The notes beneath the pieces were generated by a model. It did not search any database, had not been told where the DNA came from, and saw only the letters and a program-made list of their open reading frames with translations. A program made the position numbers and the translations under genes. Source: Anaeramoeba flamelloides (taxonomy: Eukaryota; Metamonada; Anaeramoebidae). Taken from it: DNA of 64,000 nucleotides. Shown here in pieces: positions 34,068 through 45,735 of the stretch. Position 1 is the first letter of the stretch; every line of letters starts with the position of its first letter. The stretch is from contig JANTQA010000033.1 of NCBI GenBank assembly GCA_027625915.1, forward strand, positions 9,052,001-9,116,000, in the 5' to 3' direction.

Positions 34068-35674
34068 TTATTTTTTTTTTTTGGAATTCAACCATTCAAA
34101 AAACATTTTTTCAAAATTCATTAAGGGACTTTCCACACATAAAGTGATTATAAGAGAAACAATATAAGAAACAGGCAGAATTGCAAGATAATGAACGATT
34201 ACTACTATATTTGATAAATATATTGGATATTTTTGGTTATTTAAGAAAATAAAAATGATCGTTGGGTGCATTAAATAAGCACAATAAGTTAGTCTGGCAA
34301 GGGGTGTCCAAAATTTGGCGCTTAATAATGAACTTAAAGGCTTGTAATAGCCATTTATCCAAAGCACAACAAGCCCAGATAACCCAATTACAAATCCAAT
34401 TCTTGAGCAAGACAGATAAAAAATGTGTAAAGATTCTGACCAATGGTCAGGGTTTTTTTTATAAATTCCATAGGGGCCAAAGGAAGTAAGTCCAATTAAA
34501 GTTAGGGACGCTGCAAAAATCAAATGTCTTAGTGTGAAAGGCACTTTGATTTTTTTTATAAAGTATGAATTTTTTGAATTTTTGTCCCATACAATCAAAC
34601 AAACTAAAATTCCAACTAAATAAACATCGATGCGAGACATTGGCTTTTCATAAATCCAATCCCAGTATGAATCTGTTTGATCCAGGACATCCACGCTAAG
34701 ATTATAATGACGGCTAATTAATATTTTATAAAGAATCGAGCCTCCTATCAATGACAAAATTATTGATATTCCAGTTTTCCTCCATTTCCACAATATCCAA
34801 ATTAATACCAGTGCAATAATAAAGAATTGGAAATCATTCGCAAGATACCACGTGTGGCCAAAGCATTCTTCTTTAAATTTCTTTGGGTACCAATTGTTAA
34901 TAAATAATAAATTTGTCCACCAATATTTATCACACCCTTTTCTTGTGGAATTAACAAATGGTGGCCATATTGGACCGGCGCCCATATGAACGCCAAGAAA
35001 TAAATTTATAAACAGACAAAACATTAAGGTTGGCGCAAGCCTGAGAAATCTATGCAAATAAGCCAAATGGACTGGGATTTTATTTATCCTTTGTAATGAT
35101 TTAAACATACTATAGCAAGCTAGAAATCCAGACATAAAGAAAAAACTATCGACTCCAAATTCGGCGGCAAAAATGATTTGTAGAGACCATCGTTGAAATA
35201 TTTCTAAAACATGTGCATAATTAAAGACTGGGAAATATAACATAAAACTGTATGTGTGTCCTGCAGTGATTTAATTAATAGATTGTTTAAGGTATATATA
35301 AATAAATAGAATTCATTAACAACATTTACATTTCAAATTAAAGGTCGTTTCATTAATTTACAAATATTTTATAGAAATGAAAAAATATCATTTTCAAAAA
35401 TGATCACTCAAATTAAATAATCTATTAGGTGCGCTTCCCATTTTTTAAAAAATTTTTTTATACATAGGTTTGAAATGAGATAAAGCTGAATTAAAAAATA
35501 GTATTTTAGAAAATATTATCGCTTCAGGAATTAATATTAAGTTAAAGAAACTCTTGAGGATCTAATAATGTAAAAAGCAAAAAAATTGTTTTTCATTTTT
35601 GGTTTTTATTCACTACACGTATCGGTTGGTGGTATTTATTTTAACAAGGTATTGTTGTTATTTTTGAGAGTTCA

Positions 35675-35708
<34 letters not shown>

Positions 35709-38700
35709 ACAAAATATCAAGTTTCAGGGTTTTTTCATTGATATATAGATTAATAAAAAAAATTACAGAACCATTATTAATCAACCCACATTCCCCAAGA
35801 TGTTTTGGAAGAAACCGAAGCAAAAATTGAAAATGAGAGAACAACATCGTTTGACTTCAAAAAAAGACCCTACTTTGCAAATCAGCTTGATAAAAAAAAA
35901 AAAAACACTTTTTCTTGCATTCCTCTCTTAATAAAAAACCACAAATTGTTTTCAAACAGAGGAAAACTAAATCTAAAATTTTAATTAAGGCCAGCTCAAT
36001 TCTATTTTTATTTATTTTTTTTTATTTGCTTTTTATTTTTAATGAAAAAAAAAGAAAAAATAGAAAAACTCAAACAGAGAAAAACAAAATCTCAAAAAGC
36101 CAAAAGAAAATCCTCAAAATCTAAACCAAATTAATCCCGTTTTTTCAAATAGTAACAAGGTAACCCAAGTAGATCTGGAATAATATTTATTCCAGCAAAG
36201 GTTGAGTATCCCCCAGGAAAAAAAAAAACAAACTCTTTCCCCAAAACACAGAGTAATTTGAATTAAAAAGTATTACCACAATATTGTAGTATTATCAACT
36301 CCTGCTTTTTAAAAAAGTAATTGTAAATAACAAAAAGATACAAGTACTTCAATTAAATAAAAAATAAGAGTAACTTTTAATTTTTTTTGTTTCTTTCTTT
36401 TTTTTTACTTTTCATTTTTTAAATCTTTAACTTTATTTCAAAATAAAGATGTTGGATCAAATAGATAATAATTATTTTACTGATAAATTCAAAAAAATTT
36501 TCGGTTGATGGACAAGAGATTTAGAATTGGTTTGTGAAATCGATCAACTAAAAACAATGTTTTTTTTAAAATGAATTTTTTTGTTTATTCTACAAAAACG
36601 AAAAGAGGAAAATTTTTTTATTTGACCTGTATCGTTTTTTTAAAACCAATGAGCCAAACAGTTTTCCATTTGTCATATTGTATCTTTCTTTTGGTTTTTA
36701 TTAGTGTTTTGTATTGGTTAGTTTTTTTAATTTCATTTTTTTTTTTTGTTTTTTTTACCAAAAAGCAAAAAGTCTGAAATAAAAGAGAAAAATTATTTTG
36801 AATAAACGAAAATAAATGAGAAAAAGGTTTGGACTAACTTTTTGATCGACTCAAAGATTTGTTTTAAAAAATGTTCTATAAAAATTTTTGCATTTTTTCA
36901 AATTTTCAGTTTTGAGAAGAAACTTCATTCTATTTAAATTTCAAATGATATTTGATTACATATTTTTTTTAAGGGGGGGTAGGTAAATTTTACCAATTTT
37001 GAGTGCCACGGTTAATATTAAAACTGAATCATTTAAATCATTTCTGTAATTAAATAAATGTTAATCTTAAAATAAAAGGAAAGTGGCAGATATCCTAGTA
37101 TAATATATGTACATACACCAATGAAAAAAAATGGAAATCAAAATAATTATAAAATTGATGAAGAAAAACCATAAAAAAAATCATTTATTTATTGATCTTA
37201 TGTGTAATATTTGAAACAATTACTTCTTCCCTACTCAATTATATTTTTAATTCTGAATTGAAAAACTTTTGTTTGAAAAATTTTTCAGAAACAAATTGCT
37301 TTTTATTTCTAAAGAATTTCTAAAATGAATTTTAGATCCCTATTTTCATTTAATTTATCTAATTCTAGTTTGTGTTCAGAAAATAGGATATTTATTAAAT
37401 TCCTCTTCAGAAATAAAGATTTATTGGATATACTCGTTTGATTTTATAATTATTTATTTTCCATCAAATTGTAAAACCCAAATTAATTATGAATATTATT
37501 GAAATTTTTTGACCATATTTTCTTTTTCTTTGAGTTGGAAAATTTTGTAACTTGCTTTTTATTTCAAGAATTTAATTTTTTTCCTTTAATCTTGGAAAGA
37601 GTATTCTTTTTTTTTGCTTAATTTAACAAAAATATTTGCAAATAGAATTTTAAGAACACATTTGTAAACCAAGGCTTTTGTCGAAATATAAATAAATAGA
37701 AATATGGCAAGAAGTTTAAGGTAATAACTTGTTTATTCCTATTACAAATTAAGAAAATAAAGAAGAAACATCTTTTGAAAATTTACTTTGATTTTATCGT
37801 TTTTTTTTGATATTCTTGATTATAACAAGTTTATTTGTAAAAAGTGATCTTTCTTGTTACTATCAAAAAAGAAAAGATTTGTTTAAAATACAGACCTTCT
37901 CATGTCTATTTTTTTGATTTATTCTTTGATTGGTTCCAAATATTTACTGGAAAATCTACACTATAGAGCTAAATCTAATTCTCCTCAGTGGTGGGGATTT
38001 GAAGATATTGGTAACAGACAATTATTTTTTCCCAACTGTGAAAATGTTCAAAACATTGAAAAATTAAAGATTGGGTTCTGATTGACTTTGGGTTCGTTTT
38101 CCTTTCACAAATAGAGCAGTAAATGATATTTTGAGTTTTAAAGTTTCAATATCTTGTGAGGCACTCAAAAAATATTTTTTTAGTTAAGTTTGTCGCAATT
38201 TTAATTTTCAAAAATAGGAAAACACACCAACGAGCTTTTGGAACGCCATTTTGGAAACAAACAATAATGAAAAAAAATATGATTTTAGTCTGAACAGCGC
38301 TACCCTAAATATTCAACCATTCCAAAGATGATAATTTTCAAAAAAACAAAAAAAAAAAAAATAAAGAAGACCGGGAAAAGTTACCTAAAATAATCCACAG
38401 CATAGAAAGTGTTCTTATTGAATTAAAAGCATTGATTGGGGAAGGGTACTGAGAAAATAATCTTCGAACATTTTTAATTAAGGAGAATTGCAATAAAAAT
38501 TTGGCCCAATTATACGACAAAATCGAATCCTGAAAGATTTTTTTGAATTCTGGATCATTTGTGTTTGGTAGTTCACCAAGGCCTTCGTCAAAAAGTTCGC
38601 CCAAGGGGTTGTCTATTTCCTTTACTTGAATATCATTTATGTGGACATTTTGTTTGTTTTCAACGTTCTCTTGATTAAGCAATCGGGGATCGTTGAGATC

Positions 38701-39294
38701 ATTTTCGGAGTCAGTTGTGTCGAAAAAAGTTTGCTCATTTTCTTTGAGGTCAGAGATTTTGATGAAATCGTTTTTTTGGTCTTGGCTGAGGTCAATAATT
38801 TGAGCTTCTTCGTTCTCAGGCTTTGGATAATTAAAAACGTAGTAGTCCAATAGAGTCCCAAGCAAAACAAGAAATCCAATAAGACAGCAAAAGGTGCTCA
38901 TGAAATAAAATCCAAACCTCTTGTTGATCGGATCTGAACAAATAAATTCTGCACTGCCTTCAAGCTGGAGCACTGCAAGGATTTTGGGTGAAAGAATTGT
39001 AAGATCAGAGCTACTACAGGAATATGGCATGCACGTGCCAAGGCTGATGGTGGTCCCGATGTCAGCTTCAGCTAAGCAATAGTGTGCAATTTTGTCTGGC
39101 TTCAATGATTCGCATTGATACCAATCACCCAACAGATTAGTTTCAGAACCCCACGATTCCATCATTTGAGTCGAATTTGGATAAAACCCACCAAGTAGGG
39201 ACAGCAGTTCGTTGTAACAAAAATCAGAATTACATCTCGCTTGCGAAACAAAAATCAAGAAAAAAATTAGAATGATAAGTTTTCCTTTTTTCAT
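34068..39294 (-). CDS. NRF-6-like membrane acyltransferase
   Basis: Exons 39294-38385 and 35260-34068 give 700 residues; the start is the ATG at 39294, right before a signal peptide (MKKGKLIILIFFLIFVSQARC). Residues of about 22-125 are Cys-rich and match the N-terminal NRF domain (GTCMPYSCSSSDL), then a membrane segment (128-150), an acidic loop, and an acyltransferase-3 domain from about 290 to the end with some ten membrane helices. The splice G|GTAACT...CTGCAG|GA joins WIIL to GHTYSF and so rebuilds the ILGHTY motif with the conserved His305, which supports the join. The RFLRLAP motif follows in exon 2. The family (nose resistant to fluoxetine in nematodes) is thought to acylate lipids or other membrane substrates; the substrate here is unknown. 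The intron is unusually long (3,124 bp). Confidence 0.9.
35261..38384 (-). other. 3.1-kb intron of the acyltransferase gene
   Basis: Inferred GT-AG intron in phase 1. It holds an uninterrupted poly-T run of about 27 bases (near 35681-35707), a short palindrome at 36174-36194, and a full repeat C (36967-38155), which makes up over a third of it. Small open frames inside it (about 35915-36124 and 36571-36777) are Lys- or Phe-rich low complexity. Confidence 0.8.
36967..38155 (+). repeat. interspersed repeat C, copy 1
   Basis: About 1.2 kb that recurs at 61587-62730 in the same orientation. Shared landmarks: AATTTTGAGTRCCA near the start, TCAAATCATTTCT, a TGAATTTTARATCCCTATTTTC-type segment, a block around TCTTTGATTRRTT, and near the end ACTTTGGGTTC, CACAAATAGA and TTCAAAGTTTCAATA. 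No open frame survives. Confidence 0.7.
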
Positions 39295-40216
39295 CGGCCA
39301 AATCGTTAAAACCAAAAAAGAAGAAAATGATCTTGCACAAGTGATTTTTTTGAGTTAACTCAATTTGAAGTTCTCTGAAATATAGATCCAAATTCGATTT
39401 CAAACCTTTTTTTGTCGAGTTTTTGCAAACTCAGAAAATTTCAAAAATGATAAGTTACAAAAACTTTTTCTTTTCTAAAGACAAGTTTCCAAAAGTAGTG
39501 TATAGTTAGGGTAAGTAAAGCTTTGCTTACCTCAATTTTTTGTTTCAAAATTTCTGTTTTTTTTGCTTTCTAATTGGCATTTTTTATTTCCTATTTGGAA
39601 AAAACAAAAACCTAGTTGAATGGGGACCTATTCAAAGACAGACCAATTGTGATAAAAAAAATGAAACACTAAGTGGTTGTTCTGAAAGGGCTAACTTTCT
39701 TTGTTTGGGGGTAACAAAATTAGAGGATCTTATTTTAATTATCTTTTCGATCGTTTGTAAAAAAGATTTTTTTTTAAAACTCAATTGGCCCATTAAAAAA
39801 CAAGATGAGGTGTGGAGTAGAAGTAGCAGGATGTTGATTTCCTGATAGTCTTTTTGAAGTTTTTTGTTCTTAAAGGATCCAAGCCACTATGAAGGTGCTT
39901 GAATAATGATTCTAAGTGTTACAATAATTTATATGTAATTATGAAGGAATTGTTTTCGATCGAAAAGTTTTTTTTTTTTTTAATCTTTTACAATTTCGAT
40001 TTTGGATGTATATCGAAAAAGACATACATGACCAAAACCAAATATACCTGATTATATAACATCAGAAATCGAAAGTGAGGAGGGGATCTGAAGTCCAAAA
40101 AGCACGGTTATCAAAAATAAAAACCAAGCCATTATTCAAGTATTCATCAAAATCCTGAATTGAAATTTCTTGAAGTACTCTTCACAATTGCTGAAGTTTA
40201 TTCAGATTTCTTATCT

Positions 40217-40387
40217 ACTGGTCTTTGGATTATAAAGGGGGAAAAATTTTCAGTTCATTTTCAATTTCCTTATTCAAATAAAGCCACAAATTTCAACTTA
40301 ATACTTCTTTGGGAACTTTATTTGTCCCTGGAAAATAGGGAAAAAAAAGTGAAAATTTTTTCCCATTTATAATTTAAATCCCAGTTA
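40217..40387. mobile_element. MITE of family D, copy 2
   Basis: The left end ACTGGTCTTTGGATTATAAA and the inverted right end (AACTGGGATTTAAATTATAA) match the family D termini. Inside, GCCACAAATTTCAACTTA is shared with the copy at 60344-60513. Confidence 0.65.
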
Positions 40388-40768
40388 CAAATAATACTTG
40401 AAAAAAAATAAATAATTATTTGCTACGTTTCTATCTTATAGGTATTGAGTTGTTGTGTTATTTTACAATGACTTCCCAAAAATAATTTTCATTCTTGAGA
40501 AATTTGAACTAAAAAATTACTAAAATCAAAGCTAAAAACAAAAACTTGAAAAAAAAATGTTGATAAAGATTTTTGAATGAAAATTTTAAAAAAAATAATG
40601 ACTTTAAGGTAGTAGCCACGGTAAAGAATTTTTTTTCTTTTTTTTGCAATTTTGAAGTGGATCAGAAAACAACATTTTTTACTTTCGTTGTACTCATTGA
40701 TTTTCATGATTGAAAGTGCTTCATTCATTAAATTTTACAATTTTTTTTTTCAAAGTCTCAAAGAAATT

Positions 40769-40861
40769 GCCACAATAGAATATTGAGTTGAATTGTGAAA
40801 AATAGTATTTCTAATGTGGAATGACTTATCTTTTATCCTTTTCTCAATATTCTATTGTGGT
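40769..40861 (+). other. subterminal hairpin of the Kolobok element
   Basis: Arms of 19 bases, GCCACAATAGAATATTGAG and CTCAATATTCTATTGTGGT, pair fully apart from a terminal G-T. They are separated by 55 bases, about 50 bp before the transposase ATG. The other copy has the same hairpin (45898-45916 with 45972-45990) with all 19 pairs Watson-Crick. Confidence 0.85.
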
Positions 40862-40910
40862 ATTTATTTTTTTCATTTTTTATTGTTTGTTCATTTTTGA
40901 TTTTTTTTTC

Positions 40911-42490
40911 ATGACATCAAAAAGCAATCGGAAAGATTTTATTATCAGTGACATTTGGGATAAATGGATTTTGTTGAAAAAGAACAACAACATCACAATT
41001 GGGAGAATCACAAAAGGAAACACGAATATGGTGAATATTTTGATTAAGTACCAATTATGCATCAGAATCAACAACGACACTTTTTTTATGTTCATCAAAA
41101 ATACTTCACAGCAACTAAGGAAGTTGAATTCTTCCAAAAGAAAAGAATATTTAACAAGACCACTGCGCTGTAAATTTGTTCTAATGAAAGGCCGAAAATT
41201 GAAATCAAAAAAAAGAGACTCTAATGGAAGGTTTGTATCATCAAAAATCATCCATAAAAATCATAAAAAAGATTTTTTTTTGATTTTGAAAAAAAAAACT
41301 CAAATAAAAAAGAAAAAATAAATGCTGATTACATTGATGAAATTGTTTATATTTTGAAAAAAGGTCCAAGTTATAATCAGTTGAGTAGATTTTTTGATTT
41401 TTCAGAAAGAACCTATTACCAAGAAATTTGCAAGTTGAATTATCTCTTTTTAAATTTTATCCAAAAAAAATTATTACGATTTTGAAGAAATACCAAAAAA
41501 GGCAAATTGTGATAGGATATGATGGAAGATGGAGTTCAAGACGTTCTGGGAGAGAATGTACAGTTTCTTTAATTATTATTGATGGGATTAAAGAGCTAAA
41601 AAATAAAGTCATATTTTCTGCTTCAATGAAGACTAGCGAGGATGAAAATTCCCAATTCGTACCTTTTTATTTTGAAAAAAAAATTCACAGTAGTTTAATG
41701 GAAGGTTATTTATTGCATCAGTCTTTTTGTTTTTTAAAGAAATTTGGCTTAAATTTGGTTGGTATTGTTCATGATTTGGATTTGAAATCATTTGGAATTA
41801 TCAAAAATATTTATGGCGAGGAAATAAAAGAGTATTTTGATATTAATCATTTTTTTTAATTTTATCAAAGGCAATTTGAAAATTGGAGAAAGTCGAAGGA
41901 ACAAATCAAACTAAATATTTTACTGAGATGCTTTTCCTTTTCACGGCAGTTTTCAAAAAGATGGACTGATTGGTTAAAAAATTGTCTAAAAACTTACTGT
42001 AATAATTACAATGATTTTCAAAAAATGGCATTTACATTTTTTAACCATTCAAAAAATCTGCATGAGAGTTGTAATAAAAGTAAAAGCACTGGGGTAACAA
42101 AATTGGGATTTTTAGATTGTAATGATGAACATTTAGTCAAAAGAAAAACTTTTTTCAATAGAAAAAATTCACTTGAAATTCGACAAAAATTAACAAAAGA
42201 AGTAGAACCTTTATTAAAAAATAAAATGAAATTATTTTTTGAAAAATATGGAGAAAAAATTTATAAAGGGTATTGAACTAATTGTAATGAGTCTTTCAAT
42301 GCTTTAATAGCTTGAAGGATTCCGAAAAATAATAATTACCCCAAAACATATCTGGTTAGGGTTCTAAATAGTTGGGTTTGGTGGAATTGGAGAAGGGAAT
42401 ATGATTCTATTTTATCAAATTTTAAACCAAAAAATAGCTATAAGTTTCATTCTAAAAATCAAAAACTATCTTCTCCCAAAAAAAAAAATT
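40911..42490 (+). pseudogene. decayed Kolobok/mutator-like transposase
   Basis: A transposase catalyses cut-and-paste movement of its element. The first part (40911-41321, MTSKSNRKDFIISDIWDKW) is basic and probably binds DNA. A second part around 41320-41455, in another frame, has a helix-turn-helix-like stretch (SYNQLSRFFDFSERTYYQ). The third (about 41457-42490) carries the RNase H-fold pattern: GYDGRWSSRRSGRECTVSL, then IVHDLDLKSF, then DINHF, FSRQFSKR, a Cys/His-bearing NHSKNLHESC, and near the end TNCNESFNA. Changes of frame near 41320 and 41440, a TAA at 41857 and a TGA at 42274 mean it cannot make a whole protein as it stands. The relics are still readable, so it is fairly young. Confidence 0.85.
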
Positions 42491-42700
42491 TATTATAAAA
42501 AAAAATAAAAATTGAACCAATTTTATCAATAAATTCTTTACTCTTTTTTTATAATTAAACATTACTAAAAAAAAAATTATCAAATAATTTTTTTAAAAAA
42601 ATTTTTAGAGAATCTACGATCACACGCCACTAATATAAAATACTCTTCTCTCATCTCTCTTAAATTTTCATCATGTCTTATGGTGTGGCTACTCCCTTAA

Positions 42701-43768
42701 AAAAAAAATTGTTTCAAGATCAAAAAAAATGATCTATTTTTTTATTGTTTTAAAAATGGGAATTTGAGTGAATTTTCAATACCATACCATACAATTTTTA
42801 CTGTACCATGATTCAAAAATGTCTTTGATTTCAAACAACAGATTTTTACACTAAAATTTTAACTTTTCTCCTTTTGTGACTTTGAAAAGATTTTTTAAAT
42901 CCTCTAAGCCTTACTCCCAAATCAAAAAAAAAAAAAACATAGAAAATCTAATCAGTGTTCGTTGTTTAACCCTAATAAGAAATTTTCTTAAAAAGTAATA
43001 TTTTGCCATCATTCTTTTTCGTTTTTTTTTGATACAAGGCCTAAGATATTTCGTAAAAAGATGTCTTTTTTTCCTTCTAAGATCTCACCAAATAAAAATT
43101 TGTGAGATTTAACAACCACATACCCCTATTATGAACATACAATACTTTACATTTCAAAAGCACTATAAGTTGTTAAACATTTAGAAAACTTAAATAAGAA
43201 AAGTTAAATTTTTTTTGACTCTTTGATTTTTTGAAATTGAGTGTGCTTTGAAGCATTTGTATTTAAAATTAATTGTTTACCAATTAGAGATCCTCTCAAA
43301 TTTTTTTTTTGTTATTTAATATTTGGTCAATCTAAAAAAGTCAACTTCAGAAAATTATTTTTTAGTTTCAAGTCACTCACTGAGTCTTCTACTAATGCAT
43401 TTTAAATATCTAGAGTCTCAAAAATTGTTTTTTTTGAAAAACACCAAAAAAACTGAAAATTGGGAATATTTTGAATTTCCTTTACCAGACATTTAGGAAA
43501 CAATTTATATTCGATTTGCAAAATTGTGTTTTAGTTAGCACAAGATTACAAAAGTCCGAAAGTTCGTTATTTTGATTGAAAAGTAAAATTATCAAAGCTC
43601 GAAAAACAAATTCGTAAAAATGTTCTTTTCAAAAAAGTGACGAGAAAAAGGAATGTAGGAAAAATATAAAGCAAAAAAGAGAGTCAAAAAAAGAAAAAAA
43701 GAAAATCAACATAAACCATTTTTTAGTCAAGAACCCAAATTTGAAAATAAAAAAATCTCACTTGTTTT
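42701..43768. other. 1.1-kb gap before the NOX-like gene
   Basis: No gene or element recognised. It lies between the right end of the first Kolobok copy and the start codon at 43769, so the promoter of the NOX-like gene should be here. I see no clear motif. Confidence 0.5.
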
Positions 43769-45409
43769 ATGAATTTTTCCGATGGAGAACGAACAAAAAA
43801 CCAAATAAATTACAGGTTTGGATCAGACTTGACTTCAACAAACAGTTCTAGTTCCACAGAAAAATATAGTGAGTACAACAACGAAGGAAACAACACGAGC
43901 GAGGTAAGTGTGTATGGGGGTAACGAGCATGAGGAGTATGAGAGCAAGCCCTTGTTTTCGAAAAAGAAGAGCGTCTTCCCAAATCGCAAACAATTAAGCT
44001 ACCGCCTCTTCCATTTGCCACTTTTCATACGATCGCCGTTTCGAAGCGTGATGCTTTCGATCTCTGATCTGATAATTTTCGTCCTCTTATTGGCCATGTA
44101 TGGAGGCCTGTGCTACTATTATTATGGGAAAGCAAAAAGCTATTTTTTAACGGGCTTTTGGCTGATTCTGTCCTTTCTTACTGCCAACCTTGCGATGTAT
44201 TCGACGCTGATCGTTTTCTTAACTTCAAGCCACCATTCAATACTTTTCAGGATCTTTGCAAGCTCGTGGGACAAAAATCTGTGGGTTCATAAGTTTAATG
44301 GATGGTTTACCTTTGGTTGCTCCTTTATCCATTTCGTCTCGTGTGTGGTTAACTGGTCTGTCACAAAGGAAGGGTTTGGCGGCTTCAAAAGCATCAACAA
44401 TATTATTGGCTTAGTGTGCTTGGCTGCCTTGTGTGCCCTGCAATTGCTCCCTTTGATTCGGAGGTTCAACTATGAGCTGTTTTATTATTCGCACGTCTTT
44501 TCGATGGTCGTTTATGTTGTGGGATTGTTTTTCCATCACCGAGCGAAAGCAGTCCTGAAGGTGACAATCGCTGGGTTGGCCCTGTACGCCTTTGACGTCA
44601 TATATCGGCTGTGGACCATTTTCCGATACAAGTCCAAGATCATTGCATCGAAAAGCCATAACGGCTCGATGTGTGTCTTGACGATTAAAAAAAGGGATTT
44701 TTCCTTCAAGCCGGGGCAATGGATCAAAATTTGCATCCCTTCTGTGTCCCGTTTGCAATTCCACCCCATCTCCATTTGCTCAACACCAAACTTGATTTAC
44801 AACAACACGGTCACCAATCGCAAAGACGTCTTTAAAGTGCTCATTAAGGATCTGGGGGATTGGTCAAAGAAAGTTTTGCAAAAGGTTGCAGACCAATCGA
44901 TCGGGTCCAAAATTTATGTTGAGGCACCGGTGGGCACCCTTTTGTACCCAGTGGCGGACTATAATTATATCATTCTTTTTGGTGGCGGTATCGGGATCGC
45001 CCCGATGATTTCCTTGCTCGAGGGGCTCTACGAAGAGAAAGAAAATTTCACAAGGATCGTAAAATTCTTTTGGGTTTTAAGAAACCCAGACGCGCTTTCC
45101 ATTTTTGGCCAAAAGTTAGCAAACATAAACAAACACCCGCAGTTCTTTATTTCTTGCTTTGTTTCCAAGGAGGAAACAGAAATTAAAAATATCAACCATT
45201 ATAAACAAAATATCATCATTTTAGATAGACCCAGAGTGAGGACACTGTTCGACGAATGCAGAAAGGATGCCAGAGAGTTAAATATCTCCAAAATATTGGT
45301 CAGTGGCTGTGGTCCCAAAAAACTCAGTTTTGAATTCCATCGGGCTTGTTTGGATTTATCAGACAAGAAAGTACAATTCAATTTTGAAAAAAAAATTACA
45401 AATTTTTAA
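43769..45409 (+). CDS. NADPH oxidase / ferric reductase-like flavocytochrome
   Basis: Intronless 546-residue frame. The family moves electrons from NAD(P)H through FAD and two haems across a membrane to oxygen (NOX) or ferric iron (FRE). After a hydrophilic N-terminus (1-90) come about six membrane segments (about 93-280). Haem ligands fit His174/His188 in the third and His242/His256 in the fifth segment (His-x13-His in each; His257 is an alternative). The FAD site is HPIS at 332-335 with FKPGQW before it. The pyridine-nucleotide site is GGGIGIAP at 405-412 and CGP at 514-516. The end, VQFNFEKKITNF, resembles the NOX ending, so I lean to NOX over ferric reductase. No EF-hands are present, so calcium control is not indicated. 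Its GC content is clearly higher than that of every other gene here. It lies between two Kolobok copies. Confidence 0.9.
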   Translation: MNFSDGERTKNQINYRFGSDLTSTNSSSSTEKYSEYNNEGNNTSEVSVYGGNEHEEYESKPLFSKKKSVFPNRKQLSYRLFHLPLFIRSPFRSVMLSISDLIIFVLLLAMYGGLCYYYYGKAKSYFLTGFWLILSFLTANLAMYSTLIVFLTSSHHSILFRIFASSWDKNLWVHKFNGWFTFGCSFIHFVSCVVNWSVTKEGFGGFKSINNIIGLVCLAALCALQLLPLIRRFNYELFYYSHVFSMVVYVVGLFFHHRAKAVLKVTIAGLALYAFDVIYRLWTIFRYKSKIIASKSHNGSMCVLTIKKRDFSFKPGQWIKICIPSVSRLQFHPISICSTPNLIYNNTVTNRKDVFKVLIKDLGDWSKKVLQKVADQSIGSKIYVEAPVGTLLYPVADYNYIILFGGGIGIAPMISLLEGLYEEKENFTRIVKFFWVLRNPDALSIFGQKLANINKHPQFFISCFVSKEETEIKNINHYKQNIIILDRPRVRTLFDECRKDARELNISKILVSGCGPKKLSFEFHRACLDLSDKKVQFNFEKKITNF

Positions 45410-45542
45410 AAAATTGCTAATCTCTAATTTTTTTTTCAAAACCAACATATTTTAAAAAACTTTTAATTTTTTTTATTGCGAATTCTATTTGTAGTAATAT
45501 CCAATTACACTTTGTTTACAATTACTGTTAATTGCATAATAC

Positions 45543-45730
45543 AAAGATCAAAATTATCATTCAGCTTTCCAAAAAAACCCATCTCAATAATTAATATCAA
45601 AGATCAAAAGTCCCAATTCTCAAAGGGAAATTAATGATTTAAGCTGACTTTAAGAAATAAAAAGTTCCAAATGTTACATGATTATTAAAATCTTATGTGG
45701 AAAGCTGAATGAAAATTTTGTTCCATTTAT
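45543..45730. mobile_element. MITE of family G, copy 1
   Basis: Ends are inverted: AAAGATCAAAATTATCATTC then AGCTTTCC at left, and GGAAAGCTGAATGAAAATTT then TGTTCC at right. The same ends occur at 56600-56799. It abuts the TTAA of the second Kolobok copy, so one element apparently inserted at the edge of the other. Confidence 0.8.
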
Positions 45731-45735
45731 TTTAA

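Larger units (their letters stand above)
40608..42696 (+). mobile_element. Kolobok-like DNA transposon, full-length decayed copy
   Basis: Flanked by TTAA on both sides (40604-40607 and 42697-42700). Ends are inverted: GGTAGTAGCCAC at left and GTGGCTACTCCC at right. The second copy at 45736-47108 has GGGAGTAGCCAC at the same place. TTAA target duplications plus a mutator-like DDE transposase are the hallmarks of the Kolobok superfamily, which is why I prefer it to piggyBac. Between the left end and the transposase start lies a strong hairpin (40769-40787 with 40843-40861). About 2.09 kb long; the transposase is broken. Confidence 0.85.

Noticed and set aside
36571-36777. Small hydrophobic frame in the acyltransferase intron
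   Set aside because: Phe-rich low complexity in poly-T DNA; no homologous pattern and it lies inside an intron.
39540-39845. 101-codon frame with several Cys upstream of the acyltransferase gene
   Set aside because: Slightly better composition than background, but no recognisable domain and no splice partner; chance cannot be excluded.
40608-42696. Assignment of the transposon to piggyBac because of TTAA flanks
   Set aside because: The transposase relic follows the mutator/Kolobok pattern (DGRWSSRR, DINHF), not the piggyBac DDD domain.
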